A stretch of 64,000 nucleotides of DNA from Stropharia rugosoannulata (GCA_028532985.1 JANCIK010000007.1:310001-374000); one strand, 5' to 3'; positions 49,394 to 60,849 are shown, numbered from the stretch's first letter. The notes: generated from the sequence alone by a model not told the origin. Program-made: numbers and translations.

Positions 49394-50451
49394 TGGCTAT
49401 ACATATTATCCTCAACACTGCAAGAGATTCAGGAGCTTATTGCTCCTGGATGGACAAAAAGTATGTTGTATTTATTTTGGATTGTGATATACATTCTTAT
49501 GTAGTGAAATGTAATAGTTCCCTTTGAGCTTCGGGATATTATTTTAGAAGCTTTGTTTTGGGAGCTGCCTAGCTACAAGTCAGGATGTGTCTTTCGGCAG
49601 TTGGGATATAAGGCTTGGTTAGCAAGCCGAAACACTATGCCTTTGCTGACATCACTGGACCAGTATGCAACCCAGCTCCAATTCTGTGAAGACTTTACTA
49701 GTTTCTACCGACAGCATCGCCTTTCCAGCTGCACCAATGCATTTGCTAACATTTGGGCATTGCAGTTCCGAATTCCCAGAGTTAACAACCAACAGAATAC
49801 AATTGTGAAACTCTATGCGATTATGTTCTCTAATATGCAAGTAAAAGCCTTACAAATTCACTGTGGTGATGTTGCTTGGTTGGTTTCGGAGGTTTTGGAT
49901 AAATGGGTCGATTCATTGGGTCCCCATTTAGTCAACCTTCAGGTTATATATGACTGTCGTATGCCAATACTACCGATACAGGTTAGTTGTATACTTCTAT
50001 GTTACCCTATCTTTACTCATATTCTTTATATTAGGATAATCATCTTGGACTATATCCATGGTGTTCTAGAGACTGGGCCTCTGCTTTAGGTCGTCTTTCA
50101 TTTCTGAAATCGGTCATTATCTATACTCCTCGGTTGCTACATTACCATATGTACGACACCAATCCTAGTATGGGTTATATGAGGGACTTTGTTTCCTCAC
50201 TTGTGTCTGTTGTTTGGTCGCCGACAATGCCTCAACTGGAACGAGTCTACTTTCTGACAATCCAGGATAAGCATGAAAAGGACGATCAAAGTTACAGTGA
50301 TGGCATACAGTTTCTAGCAGAACGACAAGTATTAGATCAGAATACCCAGAGTTGGAATGGGTGGGTTTGCCGACCAATCAACTTGTACTATAATAGAGCC
50401 CGACAAGACCTGCATAGAAATGACCACCAGTTGCAACTTTTCTTTAGTTAG
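49394..50451 (+). CDS. F-box-like protein in inner element
   Basis: Plus strand. The start codon is unresolved; the first exon frame reads LQEIQELIAPGWTK and joins across an intron (about 49460-49530) to IPFELRDIILEALFWELPSY, an F-box-like N-terminal helix pair. The body is leucine-rich (IVKLYAIMFSNMQVKALQIH, LDKWVDSLGPHLVNLQV, PQLERVYFLTIQD), compatible with degenerate leucine-rich repeats. An intron near 49983-50034 joins to NHLGLYPWCSRDWASALGRL. Stop at 50449-50451. No open-frame damage was seen in the main exons. Cargo of the transposon; role unknown. Confidence 0.45.
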
Positions 50452-50732
50452 TTTTTGTAATTAGATTAGAATTTACCCTATAGCTATAGAATTTATGGTT
50501 TTACAGTGGAATGTACAAGTTTTATATGGTTATAAGAAAATGTACATAAAAAAGACTTGTAGAGACCTAAAGAGACCTACAGAGACCTACAAAGCTATAC
50601 TTGGTTTAAGGCAAGGCTAAAAAGACTGCCGAAGACCTATCAAGCTATTTAAAGATATGATTGGGGCTTTAATTAAATCTAGTTTGAAACGATGGACTAA
50701 AAGTTACTAAAATGTCTTTAAATAGCTCTCGG

Positions 50733-50754
50733 CAAAAAAGTGATTTTCCTGATG
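50733..50754 (-). repeat. Right terminal inverted repeat of inner element
   Basis: Mirror of 39046-39067 with one difference. Outside it the outer element's gene resumes. Confidence 0.6.
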
Positions 50755-51624
50755 TTCACGGATGGGCCTGTACTACAAATGAGAAAGAATAGAACAAAAG
50801 TGAAGCTGATTAACTCACGTAGTCAACTATCAAGAAGATGTGTTGGTCCGAGCCAACAGGAAGTGCCAGATGATTTACGTGCATCTTAGAAAGATGTAGG
50901 TCAAAGGGTTTCGCTACTGCGAAGAATTGAATAAAGTCTGGTGATACTGGATCCTTGAATCCAACCTTTATTGGCTCTACAGATTGCTTGAGTAGGGACT
51001 TCTAAATAACATAGTATTGGATGACATACCGGATCCGTGTAGTGAATTCGGCCCCTTCTGTAGTTCTTGGAGTACATTCTCCCACCCTAAAATAGGGTAC
51101 TGCTTGTTGTTCTTGTTGTGAGTAGTTGTATCGACTGTGATATCCGTCACTGTCTTATGTTGGATACCACTCAACCGGAAGTCTTCGATGTATACTTGTA
51201 AAGTCTGAAAAATAGAGTTGAGTAGCCAATAAGACATACCTGTGGTGGTCCAGATACAGCTACTGATGGACCAGCTCAAGCTGGTCCATCTTCAACATCG
51301 AGGTCAGGCCAGTCAGGAGGTCGCACAACCTTGGTTTCCAGTTCTTCAAGTAATTCCAATTGCAGTGGTGGTAATTGTGGCGGCGGTAACTGTGTGAGTC
51401 GGTACACTAAATTCTGGTTGATTAACAAAGACTGAAGCTCAGATAATTTGAGCTTGGAGACATTGACCTGCTTTCCCTCAGGATATTCCCTGATGATTGC
51501 GGCTATGTCCGCCTTTCGAAGTTTGCTAACAGAATACTCGTAAGCACAAATTTAATGCATAAACTAAAAACACCTGCCTAACGTCTGCTACTGTAAATTG
51601 TCGGCATTCAGAGTGCTCAGCCAT
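50755..51624 (-). pseudogene. 5' exons of the gene interrupted by the inner transposon
   Basis: Minus strand. ATG 51624 opens MAEHSECRQFTVADVR, followed by ADIAAIIREYPEGKQ, NVSKLKLSELQSLLINQN, then a Pro/Glu-rich stretch (LPPPQLPPLQLELLEELETK). Next exons: TLQVYIEDFRLSGIQHKTV, then KSLLKQSVEPIKVGFKDP, DFIQFFAVAKPFDLHLSKMH and HLALPVGSDQHIFLIVDY. A donor (GTGAGT) follows at about 50818. The inner element lies inside the following intron, and the matching acceptor and exons are at 38597-39045. An in-frame TGA (51276-51278) sits in a perfect palindrome. Exon junction near 51000-51030 is ambiguous. Product unknown. Confidence 0.5.
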
Positions 51625-52422
51625 TGAGTGATGTGAGTGATGTTGTGAGTGAGGGATGAGGGATGTGGGGCAGCAGGGCAGGGCTTGCTGTTGTTCTTAG
51701 AGACATTTCCGATTGAGGGGTGTTCATTTGTCCATGCCACATTTGCCCATGCCACAATCGAGTGGTCTTCAATTGGGTTATCTTCAAACGCACATGCCAC
51801 AATTGCATAATCCAGAGTCTCCGTTTGAGGAGTTTCCGATCGGCTATGAAGTGGTCAGTGCAATGGGCTTCAGGACATGCTCCACCAATGGAGATATGGG
51901 CACAAACTCACTGCAGCCCTTACTTAATGCCCTTGTAACTGATAGCTGCATGCTCAAACACTTGAATTATTGAGAGAAGGGACGTTACATGTATATAAGA
52001 GACGAAAGGAGGGAACAAAGGGGTAACGATTGGGGGAACGGAGATCTCCGTCACGAGCAGGGTTACTGCCCCGCCAATGGAGGGGAGGTTACCGGGTCAC
52101 GTGAGGTGCCTGGTGATGCAGAACACTACTGATACATTGTGATCTTGATATGCAATGCTCCTGCCTCCTTTGTACAATAATCATACAAAATTGTTTAAGT
52201 TACTTAGGCTTTAAATAACTGTAAACCTACTCATCCCCAACCCTCATCTGGAGCCTCGAAGCCCATCTCAAGAGATGCCACAAAACATAAATTCGCTGCT
52301 GATTTGTTGCCATTTTGATATGCCGGTGCTTCAGACATAGAGTAGATCCCACAGTCTACTTTGTTCCGTACACGATACCCAAACAATATGCATTGCAGAC
52401 CCACCTCTGGTTTTTTGTATGC
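51625..52422. other. Divergent promoter region in outer element
   Basis: Between the interrupted gene (-) and the transposase (+). Short open frames have no motif. Confidence 0.4.
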
Positions 52423-55400
52423 ATGCAACCTGTATTTTGTCCTCGATGCTCCAAGAAATTCAAGAACCAGTCAAATCTTCTCAACCATCTCAATCAACCA
52501 GTCTCGTCTTGTTGCACACATTTTCAAGAACGCACAGATATTGCTGAAGCCTTAGCATACAATGCATCTCCCAGCCCAGGTCCGGATGACGCAAACTTTG
52601 AAGATGAGGAAATGGGGGGTCCAGAGCAGGGCATACCAAAGCAAAATTGTTCAATACCAATGGAAGAAGACTTCGGCATTCAGTCTCCTGTGCACTTTCC
52701 ATCGCCTGCTTCAACAGGCCCCTTCACAATCAAGAAGCACCCGAAGTCTCCACAGGTTTATGGGAAAGGGAATACTCCCTTGCAAAACTTCACCAATGAT
52801 CGGTTTCATGAAGCTCGACAAGAGTCAAGCATTTATTATCCGTTTGCCTCATGTGGAGAATGGCAACTTGCGTCTTTTCTTCTAAACTCTATGCTGAGTC
52901 AAGACTCAATTAACATGTTTCTTAAGTTGGATCTGGTAAGTTTTACATCCCTTTTAAATTGAGACATTTTCTTGACCAGCTATGAACTCAATGCTAGGTG
53001 AAGCACATGGCACTTTCATTCCAATCAGCAAAGGATCTTCGAAGTTGCGCGGAAATGCTGCCACCAGGGCCTTTGTGGAGGTTCCAACAGTGGAAGACAG
53101 TCTTTCCGACTAAGCATCCATTATATCTGTACTTCCGCGACCCCATCGAATGCTTGGAGGCCTTCATGAAGTCGCCTCTTGTTGAGAAATATATCGAGTT
53201 TCACCCTCTTCAAGTATTTCGATCTGCTGAAGGAGTTATGAGGGTTTATACTGAATGGTTAACCGGTGATGCGGCCTGGAATATGCAGGTAAGCATATCA
53301 TCCCTTTTTGTTTATTATATTGTAACCATTGTACAGGATGTTCTACCAGACGGTGCAACTATTCTAGGAACAATTTTGTCTTCAGATAAAACCAATATAT
53401 CGTCAATGACAGGAAACAGAACTGCCCATCCTCTTCTGATTAGTCTCGCAAATCTCAACATGAACTTCCGAATGAAAGCTTCAAACCATGCATTTCTTCT
53501 TTTGGCCCTATTACCTGTACCAAAGTTTATTCATGATACAAGGCGGTGCCGCAGCTTACTTGGAGATCGGCTTGTACATAAATGCCTGGATTTCGTTCTT
53601 CGACCGCTGAAAATTGCCGCTTGCATAGGTATTATGATGTCGGATCCCTTAGGATTTCGACATTATTGCTTTACTCCACTGGCAGCCTACATTGTAGACA
53701 CTCCAGAGTCCACACTTCTCGCAGGAGTCAGCACATCTAGTTCATCAGTCACAATGGCAACACATCAGCAACTTGGTGACAGCTTTCGACATGAACCGCA
53801 ACTAGGTTCTACAACTATATCTCAGCTTTGCAATCTTGAAAAGCACATTAATCCGTGGAATATCGAAGCATATCTCAAGGCATCAGGAGATATTAATCTC
53901 AATGGCGTACATCGCCCCTTCTGGGCAGATTGGCCTCTTTCTGATCCTTCAGTATTTCTAACCCCGGAACCATTACACCATTGGCACGAGGCATTCTGGG
54001 ATCACAACACAAAGTGGTGCATTGCTGCCGTTGGTGCACAAGAACTTGATTACTGATTTAATGTTTTACACCCTCTCACTGGTCTTCGACACTTCTCCGA
54101 GGGTATCTCAAGCTTAAAACAAGTAACTGGCCGAGAACATAGAGAAGTTCAGCGACATATTGTGGGTATAATCGCTGATGCAGTACCTCCAGGCTTTGTT
54201 ATTGCAATCAGAGCTCTCATGGACTTTTGGTACTTTGCACAGTCCATGGAGATTGACAACGCAATATGTCAGAAGATAGACTTCGCTTTATCCGAATTTC
54301 ACACCCACAAATGGGCCATCATCAAAGCTGAAGCATGTAGGGGGAAAAGAGGGCCAATCGATCACTTTAATATACCAAAACTCGAGTTTCTGCAAAGTGT
54401 ATCCCCAAGCATCCAATTAAGCAGGGTACCTCAGCAGTGGTCGGCAGATGGGACAGAACATGCTCATATTGACATTATCAAAAACCCTTTGAAGTTATCC
54501 AACAATCAGAACTACGAATCTCAAATTTGCCGCCATATGGACCACTCTGAAAAGTGTTGCATGTTCAATGTGGCAGTTACGGCTTATGAGTGGGATCAAG
54601 CGGGGCCTAGCGCTGAAGAAGTAGCCTCTGACTGTGAAAGTGACACTGATATACTCTGTGGCCTGGACACGGAAGGACCAACATTTCCAGTCCCCTATTC
54701 CAAACGCCCAATGGCTGATTATTTCTCTGGGGCAGCAGCTTTGAATACTGCAACTGATCTACCTCGACAAACTTTCTGCATTGCCAGCACAGCTTATCAC
54801 CTGAATCATAAACCAGCCAGCAAAATGTCTATTGATGCTGTTGCACAACTATTTAACATTTCAGATCTATGCAAAGCTCTTGGGGACTTCATCCAAACAT
54901 TCTCTGCTTCGGAAAACGGCCATGTACAAAGCATTGGTGGTAACAGAGCGTCTGCCAGCAGCTGTCCTCTCCCATTCACACATCTTCGAGTCTGGCACAA
55001 ATTTCATCTTCAAACCAAGGAATATAGCTTTCCTCACCGCATTCTTCAATTGTGGACAGTAAATGCAAGTCCACCTTCGGGATTGTGGACAATGGGTCGT
55101 TATGATCCTATCATTATCAATACCAATCCTACTTGTGTATGGCTGCATAGCAGTCTTAAAGGTATTCATTATCTTGTAGTCTGGCATAGATATTCCACTC
55201 TAACTGAATTGTTTCACAGGCCATCAAGTTGTCGAACTATGCCTCATTTTTTCCATTGTCCCAGATGCAAAATTGCATAACACCATGTTGAAGCTGACTC
55301 GCCATTTCTTTACCTACGTGACACGGTTTGATATTGTACCACAGGCTAATAAGCCTTTTTCGGGGCAGCCTAGAGCACGCAGCCTATATCCAGAGCTTAG

Positions 55401-55626
55401 CACGTCTATGTATGTGCTCAAACGTGCATACCATACTAACAAACAACCAATTGGTGATATCCTTCCATTAAATCAGGTTCGAGAACTTGTTGAACTTATA
55501 CCTCAATTTGAAGAGGCAGATTGTCGTTTGACTAGGTATAACTGCATGCAGTACTTTACAGAATTTCGTTTGAACAAGTACTTTAGTAAAGAGATGTTTC
55601 TTGCGTTATCATTGGACCCTCAGTAA
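52423..55626 (+). CDS. Plavaka-like transposase of outer element, one stop codon
   Basis: Plus strand, ATG 52423 (MQPVFCPRCSKKFKNQSNLL) with an N-terminal zinc finger (CPRC...H). Three introns: 52936-52997, 53289-53335 and about 55161-55218. Core blocks: FASCGEWQLASFLLNSMLSQ, FRDPIECLEAFMKSP, SSDKTNISSMTGNRTAHPLL (DDE-type first Asp), VPKFIHDTRRCRSLLGDRLV, HRPFWADWPLSDPS, LRHFSEGISSLKQVTGREHR, DHFNIPKLEFLQSVSPSI. The C-terminus is RLTRYNCMQYFTEFRLNKYF, stop 55624-55626. The frame is open throughout except TGA 54054-54056 (QELDY-stop-FNVLHP), at a position where relatives have Arg, so probably CGA to TGA. It is much better preserved than the inner copy. It would cut and paste the element in the nucleus if the stop were absent or read through. 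Confidence 0.75.
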
Positions 55627-55875
55627 ATATATATAGATTCCCTATTCTTGGGGCCTTACCGGTGTATACTAAGATTTGTCCATATAGAATGCATAGACTT
55701 ATAATTAGCTATAATTGTAGGATCTACTATATAAATAAAATGAGAGCCGTGTAAAAATACACTATACCTTTATAGCACGGTATATTTTTGTATAGCATAG
55801 CCTAGGTACTATACTATCTATACATGCTATAAATCAAGCAGGGCTACTATATCACATTATGGCTTACTATGGCCA

Positions 55876-55895
55876 AATGACCTGATTTGCTGATG
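55876..55895 (-). repeat. Right terminal repeat of outer element
   Basis: Read leftward from 55895: CATCAGCAAATCAGGTCATT, similar to the left end at 33212. Confidence 0.4.
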
Positions 55896-58800
55896 TGGAG
55901 CATGTGATGCCCGGGGGAATGAACAATGCACACAGCACGGACTCCGCTGGGGAACTTTGGCAGCAGTAGCCAGGCCTCAATGACCAAGAAGGAACTGCCT
56001 AGCAGAGCTTAACAGCATCTCTCAGCAAAGGCTGGCAACACCACGGAATCAGGTTGCGCTCAGCAGAGTAGTCATCAAAATGCCCAGTGGAGGCACATGC
56101 ACTCAGCAGACCTTTGGTCCGGCATTGCTAGTATTTACTCTCCACCTAAATTAGTACACAGCATGCGTCTATATAAACTTGTAATTGTAACTACGGAAAT
56201 CAAGCAATTGTCTACCCACTAGATCTGTGTGTTGGGCCCCGTCCCAGACCGTCAGCGGGCTGTGTTTAGCTTTTGTTAGGGTTTTAACTGTGAAGTGTAT
56301 TGTGAATTATAGAAGTTTTGGATAGCTTCTGGCCACCGGGTCATTTGGAGAGCCCAGCAGGGAGTCAGTGCAACTGTGTATGAAAACTCGTGCTGTAGTG
56401 TTTTGTGAATTGGGATTGCACTACCGGGTGAACAAGGTTCTGGATAGCCTCAGCAGAATAGGACTTTGGACAGTCCCAGCAGAACAACTTTGGATAGTCA
56501 GCAGAGCGAGGCACAATTGGGAATACCAGCTTGTGTGAGCATCTGCATCAGTCACCGGACCTCAAACCCACTCAGCAGAATAAGCCCTGCAGAGCCACCA
56601 TCAAAACTATACATTACAATCGATACCCTGTGCTCAGTGGAGGTCGCCCAGACATTAATCTGAGACTTCTAGAATTAAACCCCTCCTTAAAAACAAACTT
56701 GCAGGCACTGTACAGCAGACATCTGGACTGAACTTATGAAATCCTTAAACATCACAGTCTGCTCAGCAGAGAGGTACCAGGAGAAGTGTAGAACTCCATA
56801 ACCCGTTTAGCTGAAGAGCGTTGCTCAATCTAGGGGGATAGGATCTTGCTCCGCTGGGGTTGTATGTGTTGTGTTTCTTGTGATTCAAGTCCAGCCCTGC
56901 GGCAGACCTCTCAATGCCCAGCTTCCTGGCATGACTTACATGCCACATCCCTACCGTGGCAGTCGTGCAGGGTCCTCAGCTTTCCCAGCAGCAGACTCCC
57001 TGCATAAAACAAGGTATAGTCAGCTCCTGTATATGTGTAAGGGAACAAAACACAGAATGACCTTGCTAGGACCTTTTGTCATCGCTGAATTGTTTGGCTT
57101 ATCTGCATAAATGTGCTGACTGGACATGTCTCGTCATCAGCTCAGTCCCTGTTCTACCTTATCTCCTCTTCAGCTTTCTTTCTCTCACCTCATATGGCTT
57201 CTTTCAGTGATTGCCTAGCTCTTCATTGCCCGGTATCGCATTTGTCACACAGTCAAATGTCCCAACCTTGTGTATGTGCTTTCTCAAGTAGGCTCTCTTA
57301 GTTGCCACCATACCCCATAGCCTACAGAAGCATACACTGCCACCTTTCCACAAGGTGCTTAAGCCCATATGCTATCTCTTTTAGGCATGTCCAGAACTAT
57401 TCAGTCCTCTGCCTTTAGATTTTAAATTGTCTTCAAGCTTGAATAGTAAACCAAAGGTCGTGGTCTTTGGGCATATAGTATAGAACATTTGGCCTTTTGC
57501 CTGCTACTCAATGATGTTCCATTGGCCCAACCATTCTAGGCACCCACTACAATATCAGGTCTTACAGATCTAAGTGTGTGCCCAGAGTGTCATATTACTT
57601 AGCACCAGTCATGATGCATCCCATGCTGAGTCAAATCGACAGTGCATGCCTGCCCTGAGTTAATGACTGTACTAACTTGTCCTGTGTGCATACATGCAGC
57701 ACAAGCGATCAAATGCCAATGCAGCTGGTGGTCTTGTTGGTTCACTTATCCTCCTCGACAGACTGTCAAAACCCTGTCCTTGTTATCCTAGACCCCTCAC
57801 CATGACATTCAAGATCCCCAGCTCACCTGTTGCTGGAGCCCCTGACTCATGTCAGCTTGTGTGCACAGGTGAAGAGGGAATGAAGCTGCACCAAGCCTAT
57901 ACTGGAGCCTTTGTTGTGGATGAGTTATTCCCTTCGAATCTTGGTCTTGCTTCTGACAGTCTTGACCACATCCTTTGTTACCCAGTACAGTTCACAACAC
58001 TCATTTATATTTCTCCTGGCATCATGCATGCATTCTGTGGATTCATTTGTCTGCTGTTGCTCCATTGCAGACATGCCTTATGCCATTATCATCCTGTAAG
58101 TGTCTAGGCAACCTAGTTATGCTTGTGGCATCACCAAGCTTCCTTTCATGAGTATCAGAGGTTACTACTACAACCCAAGTGCACTACATTCTGTTTACCT
58201 TAAGTGGTCAGCCCTCAGACCATCTTTTCAATTCTTAGAGAACATTAGCTCAGTGCATATGGGGCATATCTACTCAAGCATTACACCAAACGTATGTGCA
58301 AATCTTTAGCTTGTTGTTATGCAACCTCTTGTTTGTTCCTCAAACCATGACATGCAGGACCTGTGCTGTGCAGTAAATTTAAATATTTATACTGATGATC
58401 TGCATCATGATGCACCAGGAGTATATAGTGGCACTAAACACTCAAAATGTAGATATGGCATTAGCCTTTTTAATGTCATACACCTATAGTTTTATATCAA
58501 ACATGGAACATATTTATCTCAGGATCTGGGGCAAGTTGTAGATGGACATTGAAAAGCAAGACTGATGCACCAGCTGCTAACACTACATAATGACTGGAAA
58601 GCCTCGGAATTTGGTAAAAGAAAGCACTTTATATGCTACCATGCTCTTCTGAATGAAACTGTTGCTATTACAATATGGAATTGCTGCTCATAGTACATAT
58701 AAAAAACATAATTTTTGGCAACTTTGTTCAAACTTCAGATTTCCAAGACACTTCAACATTCAAAATTCTCAAGAGTCAAGACTAAGGCTCCAACTGTAAA

Positions 58801-58982
58801 GTATAATATACAGATACACTAACTGTATATACAACATTGTATTAGGGTGCAAAATACAAGTAACCGTATATTACTGTATATACTGATTTTCAAAAGATGT
58901 ATATGTCTACAGTTTATACTATACATACTCTATATATACGGTACGATTTCTATAGGATGCATTCGCTGTTCCGAGCAAGAAC
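55896..58982. other. Gene-poor repeat-like region with CAGCAGA words
   Basis: From 55960 to 56770, CAGCAGA and close variants recur about ten times. A possible LTR start (TGTGATGCCCGGGGG at 55903) and a TATA-like TCTATATAAAC near 56168 hint at an old LTR, but no second LTR, primer-binding site or gag/pol was found. The 137-residue frame at 57694-58107 has no recognisable motif. DNA around 58800-58960 is rich in TATATAC words. Confidence 0.4.
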
Positions 58983-59080
58983 AAAAAAGAGCCACACTGG
59001 GAATTGAACCCAGGACCTCCTGCAATTGTTTCCCATGGTCCCAAAGCAGGAATCATGTGACTTGGCTATGGGCAACTTCC
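58983..59080 (-). ncRNA. tRNA-like Pol III module, possible SINE or tRNA pseudogene
   Basis: On the minus strand: an A-box-like TAGCCAAGTCA (59058-59068), a B box GGTTCAATTCC (59000-59010) inside a perfect T-arm-like hairpin (CTGGG/CCCAG), and a TTTTTT terminator (58983-58988). A box and B box are about 48 bp apart, normal for tRNA-type promoters. The predicted acceptor pairing is weak (AGCCA with TGGCT) and no good anticodon arm is visible, so a functional tRNA is unlikely. A tRNA-derived SINE or a decayed tRNA fits better. Confidence 0.4.
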
Positions 59081-59628
59081 ACAAACCCACCCACTTGTGC
59101 CAGCACTTGCTGGCCAGCCAACTTCACACTGTTTTTAGCTTAACTTGTTGTTGAACCTGTCCCCAAAGCATTAATCCTAAACATCAGCCATCACATGACC
59201 CCTTGACGACATCAAATGCTCTTGACATCCACTCCTTCATTTAACATTCAACTCCCATCCTGCTCCCTAAACAATCAACTCTTGCTCAGCTTTGAATGCA
59301 ATCAAGGGGTGGAGGATAGTGGAGGGCTTTGGCAGGGTCCCTGGGAGGTCATGGAAACTAGTAAGTTGTATTCACCTGTTTCACTACAAATATTGTTAAC
59401 TTGTATTACAGGTAATACTCTTCTATGTCATCTATCCATTTAATTCAATGTCCATTCACTGTTGTCTTGCAATCCCTGGGGTGATCAATATCTGCACCTG
59501 GTGCAGATGACCCATGCTGCTGATTTGATCTCGGAGTTGCCTTAGTTGTTGTCCAAAAAAATGGTGATGTATTCAATTATTTTTTCCTCTATGATATTGT
59601 TTGCAACCTGTAAAATGAGCATCTTGCT
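59081..59628. other. Intergenic region
   Basis: No gene supported. It ends at the 3' end of the minus-strand gene at 59629. Confidence 0.4.
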
Positions 59629-60732
59629 CTATTCCTTTATGCTCTTGTGGTTCCTGACTTCATCAAGGAATCTGTTTAGTGTTGCAGGAAATGATTTGCT
59701 GCAACCAGTTGCTGAATTGGTGTAGCTCAAGGTCAGAACCCACACAGGGTCTAGCAGGATGGCTGTGCCAAACTGGTAAATAATATTTAGACTTGAATTG
59801 AAAAATGCAGTGTGCTCACCTGTTCATACAGCTGATTGATGTTGTTTCTTGCCTTGACCACTTGTTCATGTTGCTGCTCAAATTGGTTCTTCTTTGCTCT
59901 TGTCACCTGTTTAATCAATTTATTGGAAGCCTGCTTGTCTTGATACAGCTTGAAAAGACTGGCTCAGAATTCTTTTTTTCTGTCCTTGTCGAGGGCACTC
60001 CAGTTGTGTGCATACAGAACTGTCTGAATGATTAAGAACATGGTTTGTGCAATTGTAAAGCACAGCTGGTCGCCTGTGTGGATATCTAGGGCCACTTCAC
60101 AGCCGTGCAGCCAGGCAAATGTATCATTCAGCTCATTGTTTTGCTTGCACATATTGACAATATCTTTCCCCCATTTCTTGAATGCCAGAATGACTTTCCC
60201 CATTATTGTCAACTAGTAGATGGAATGAGAACCTGCAAAATAGAGGACTATATGTGCACCATCTCCTTGTTGCTGCTCACTGCTTCATATCTGTGCTGCA
60301 AATGAATGAGGCCTGCATCTTCTGCTTTTCTCATTCCTTGCTTGTTATCTTCAATTAGATATTTGATTGTTTCATTTACAGGGATCAGCCTGTCAGTGGC
60401 ATCTGTGATAATGTCATCTAAGCGCGCCTAGGCAATTTGACTCTGGAAGGTTAGTTAGTATACATGCTTACTATTCAATTGTTACTCACTAATCCTAAAA
60501 TCTCCATAGAGTCTTGCTCAATTCCTATGGTGTCCTCACCCCAGCTAGGCTTGACCTTGCCTAGGTTGGCTGCCAAGTGCAGGCCTTGGACATGGCAGTC
60601 CATGTAGCCAATGAGCTGTGTGCATCTTGCTGTGACAGCCTCAAAGATGTCTTTCTTGTTGCCTAATGCACTGTCTGCAAGTGGTTCAATGCTGACCAGT
60701 TCACTGTAAGCCTTTTTTAAGTGGTCTTCCAT
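59629..60732 (-). CDS. Unrecognised multi-exon gene, one stop codon
   Basis: Minus strand, ATG 60732 (MEDHLKKAYSELVSIEPLAD). Exons assemble in phase: CTQLIGYMDCHVQGLHLAAN, then (after an intron near 60440-60495) ARLDDIITDATDRLIPVNET and LIHLQHRYEAVSSNKEM, then LTIMGKVILAFKKWGKDIVN, HGCEVALDIHTGDQLCF, LYQDKQASNKLIKQVTRAKK, NNINQLYEQFGTAILLDPVW, ending SFPATLNRFLDEVRNHKSIK at the stop 59629-59631. An in-frame TAG (60428-60430, QIA-stop-ARLDD) at the start of exon 2 could come from CAG, or be avoided by a different acceptor. Helical, no domain recognised. It diverges from the gene at 60850 with a shared promoter of about 120 bp. Confidence 0.4.
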
Positions 60733-60849
60733 TGTGGTCAAGAATCAAGATGCATTCTATTCTAGGAAACATACAAACAATGGGTAAACAACACATCAAG
60801 ACAAGTCTGTCTCTTTGCATATTCCCCACCCTTTTACTTCCACATAATG
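60733..60849. promoter_or_regulatory. Divergent promoter between two unrecognised genes
   Basis: About 117 bp separate the starts of a minus-strand gene (60732) and a plus-strand gene (about 60850). No obvious TATA was found. Bidirectional control is inferred from position only. Confidence 0.3.

Larger units (their letters stand above)
39046..50754. mobile_element. Inner Plavaka-like DNA transposon with cargo genes
   Basis: About 11.7 kb bounded by 22-bp inverted repeats that differ at one position: left CATCAGGAAAAACAC (39046 onward), right CATCAGGAAAATCAC (read leftward from 50754), both continuing in TTTTTTG. If the element starts at ATCAGG, GTTC flanks both ends as a possible 4-bp target duplication. 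Inside are a DUF6532 gene (-), a decayed Plavaka-like transposase (-), a Lys/Arg-rich gene (-), a candidate 2-oxoglutarate/Fe(II) dioxygenase (+) and an F-box-like gene (+). It interrupts a gene of the outer element, so it inserted later. Confidence 0.6.
33212..55895. mobile_element. Outer Plavaka-like DNA transposon, split by a nested copy
   Basis: The proposed ends are short inverted repeats starting CATCAG: left 33212 (CATCAGCAGATCTGGT) and right 55895, read on the minus strand (CATCAGCAAATCAGGT), with strongly AT-rich subterminal DNA inside both. Without the nested element (39046-50754) it is about 11.0 kb. It holds a DUF6532 gene, a coiled-coil gene and an unknown multi-exon gene on the minus strand, and a Plavaka-like transposase on the plus strand. 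No clean target duplication was found, so the ends are approximate. The similar start of the nested element's repeats supports them as true termini. Confidence 0.5.

Noticed and set aside
55903..56340. Copia-type LTR
   Set aside because: There is a TGTGATGCCC start and a TATA-like word, but no second LTR, primer-binding site or polyprotein; kept only as a hint.
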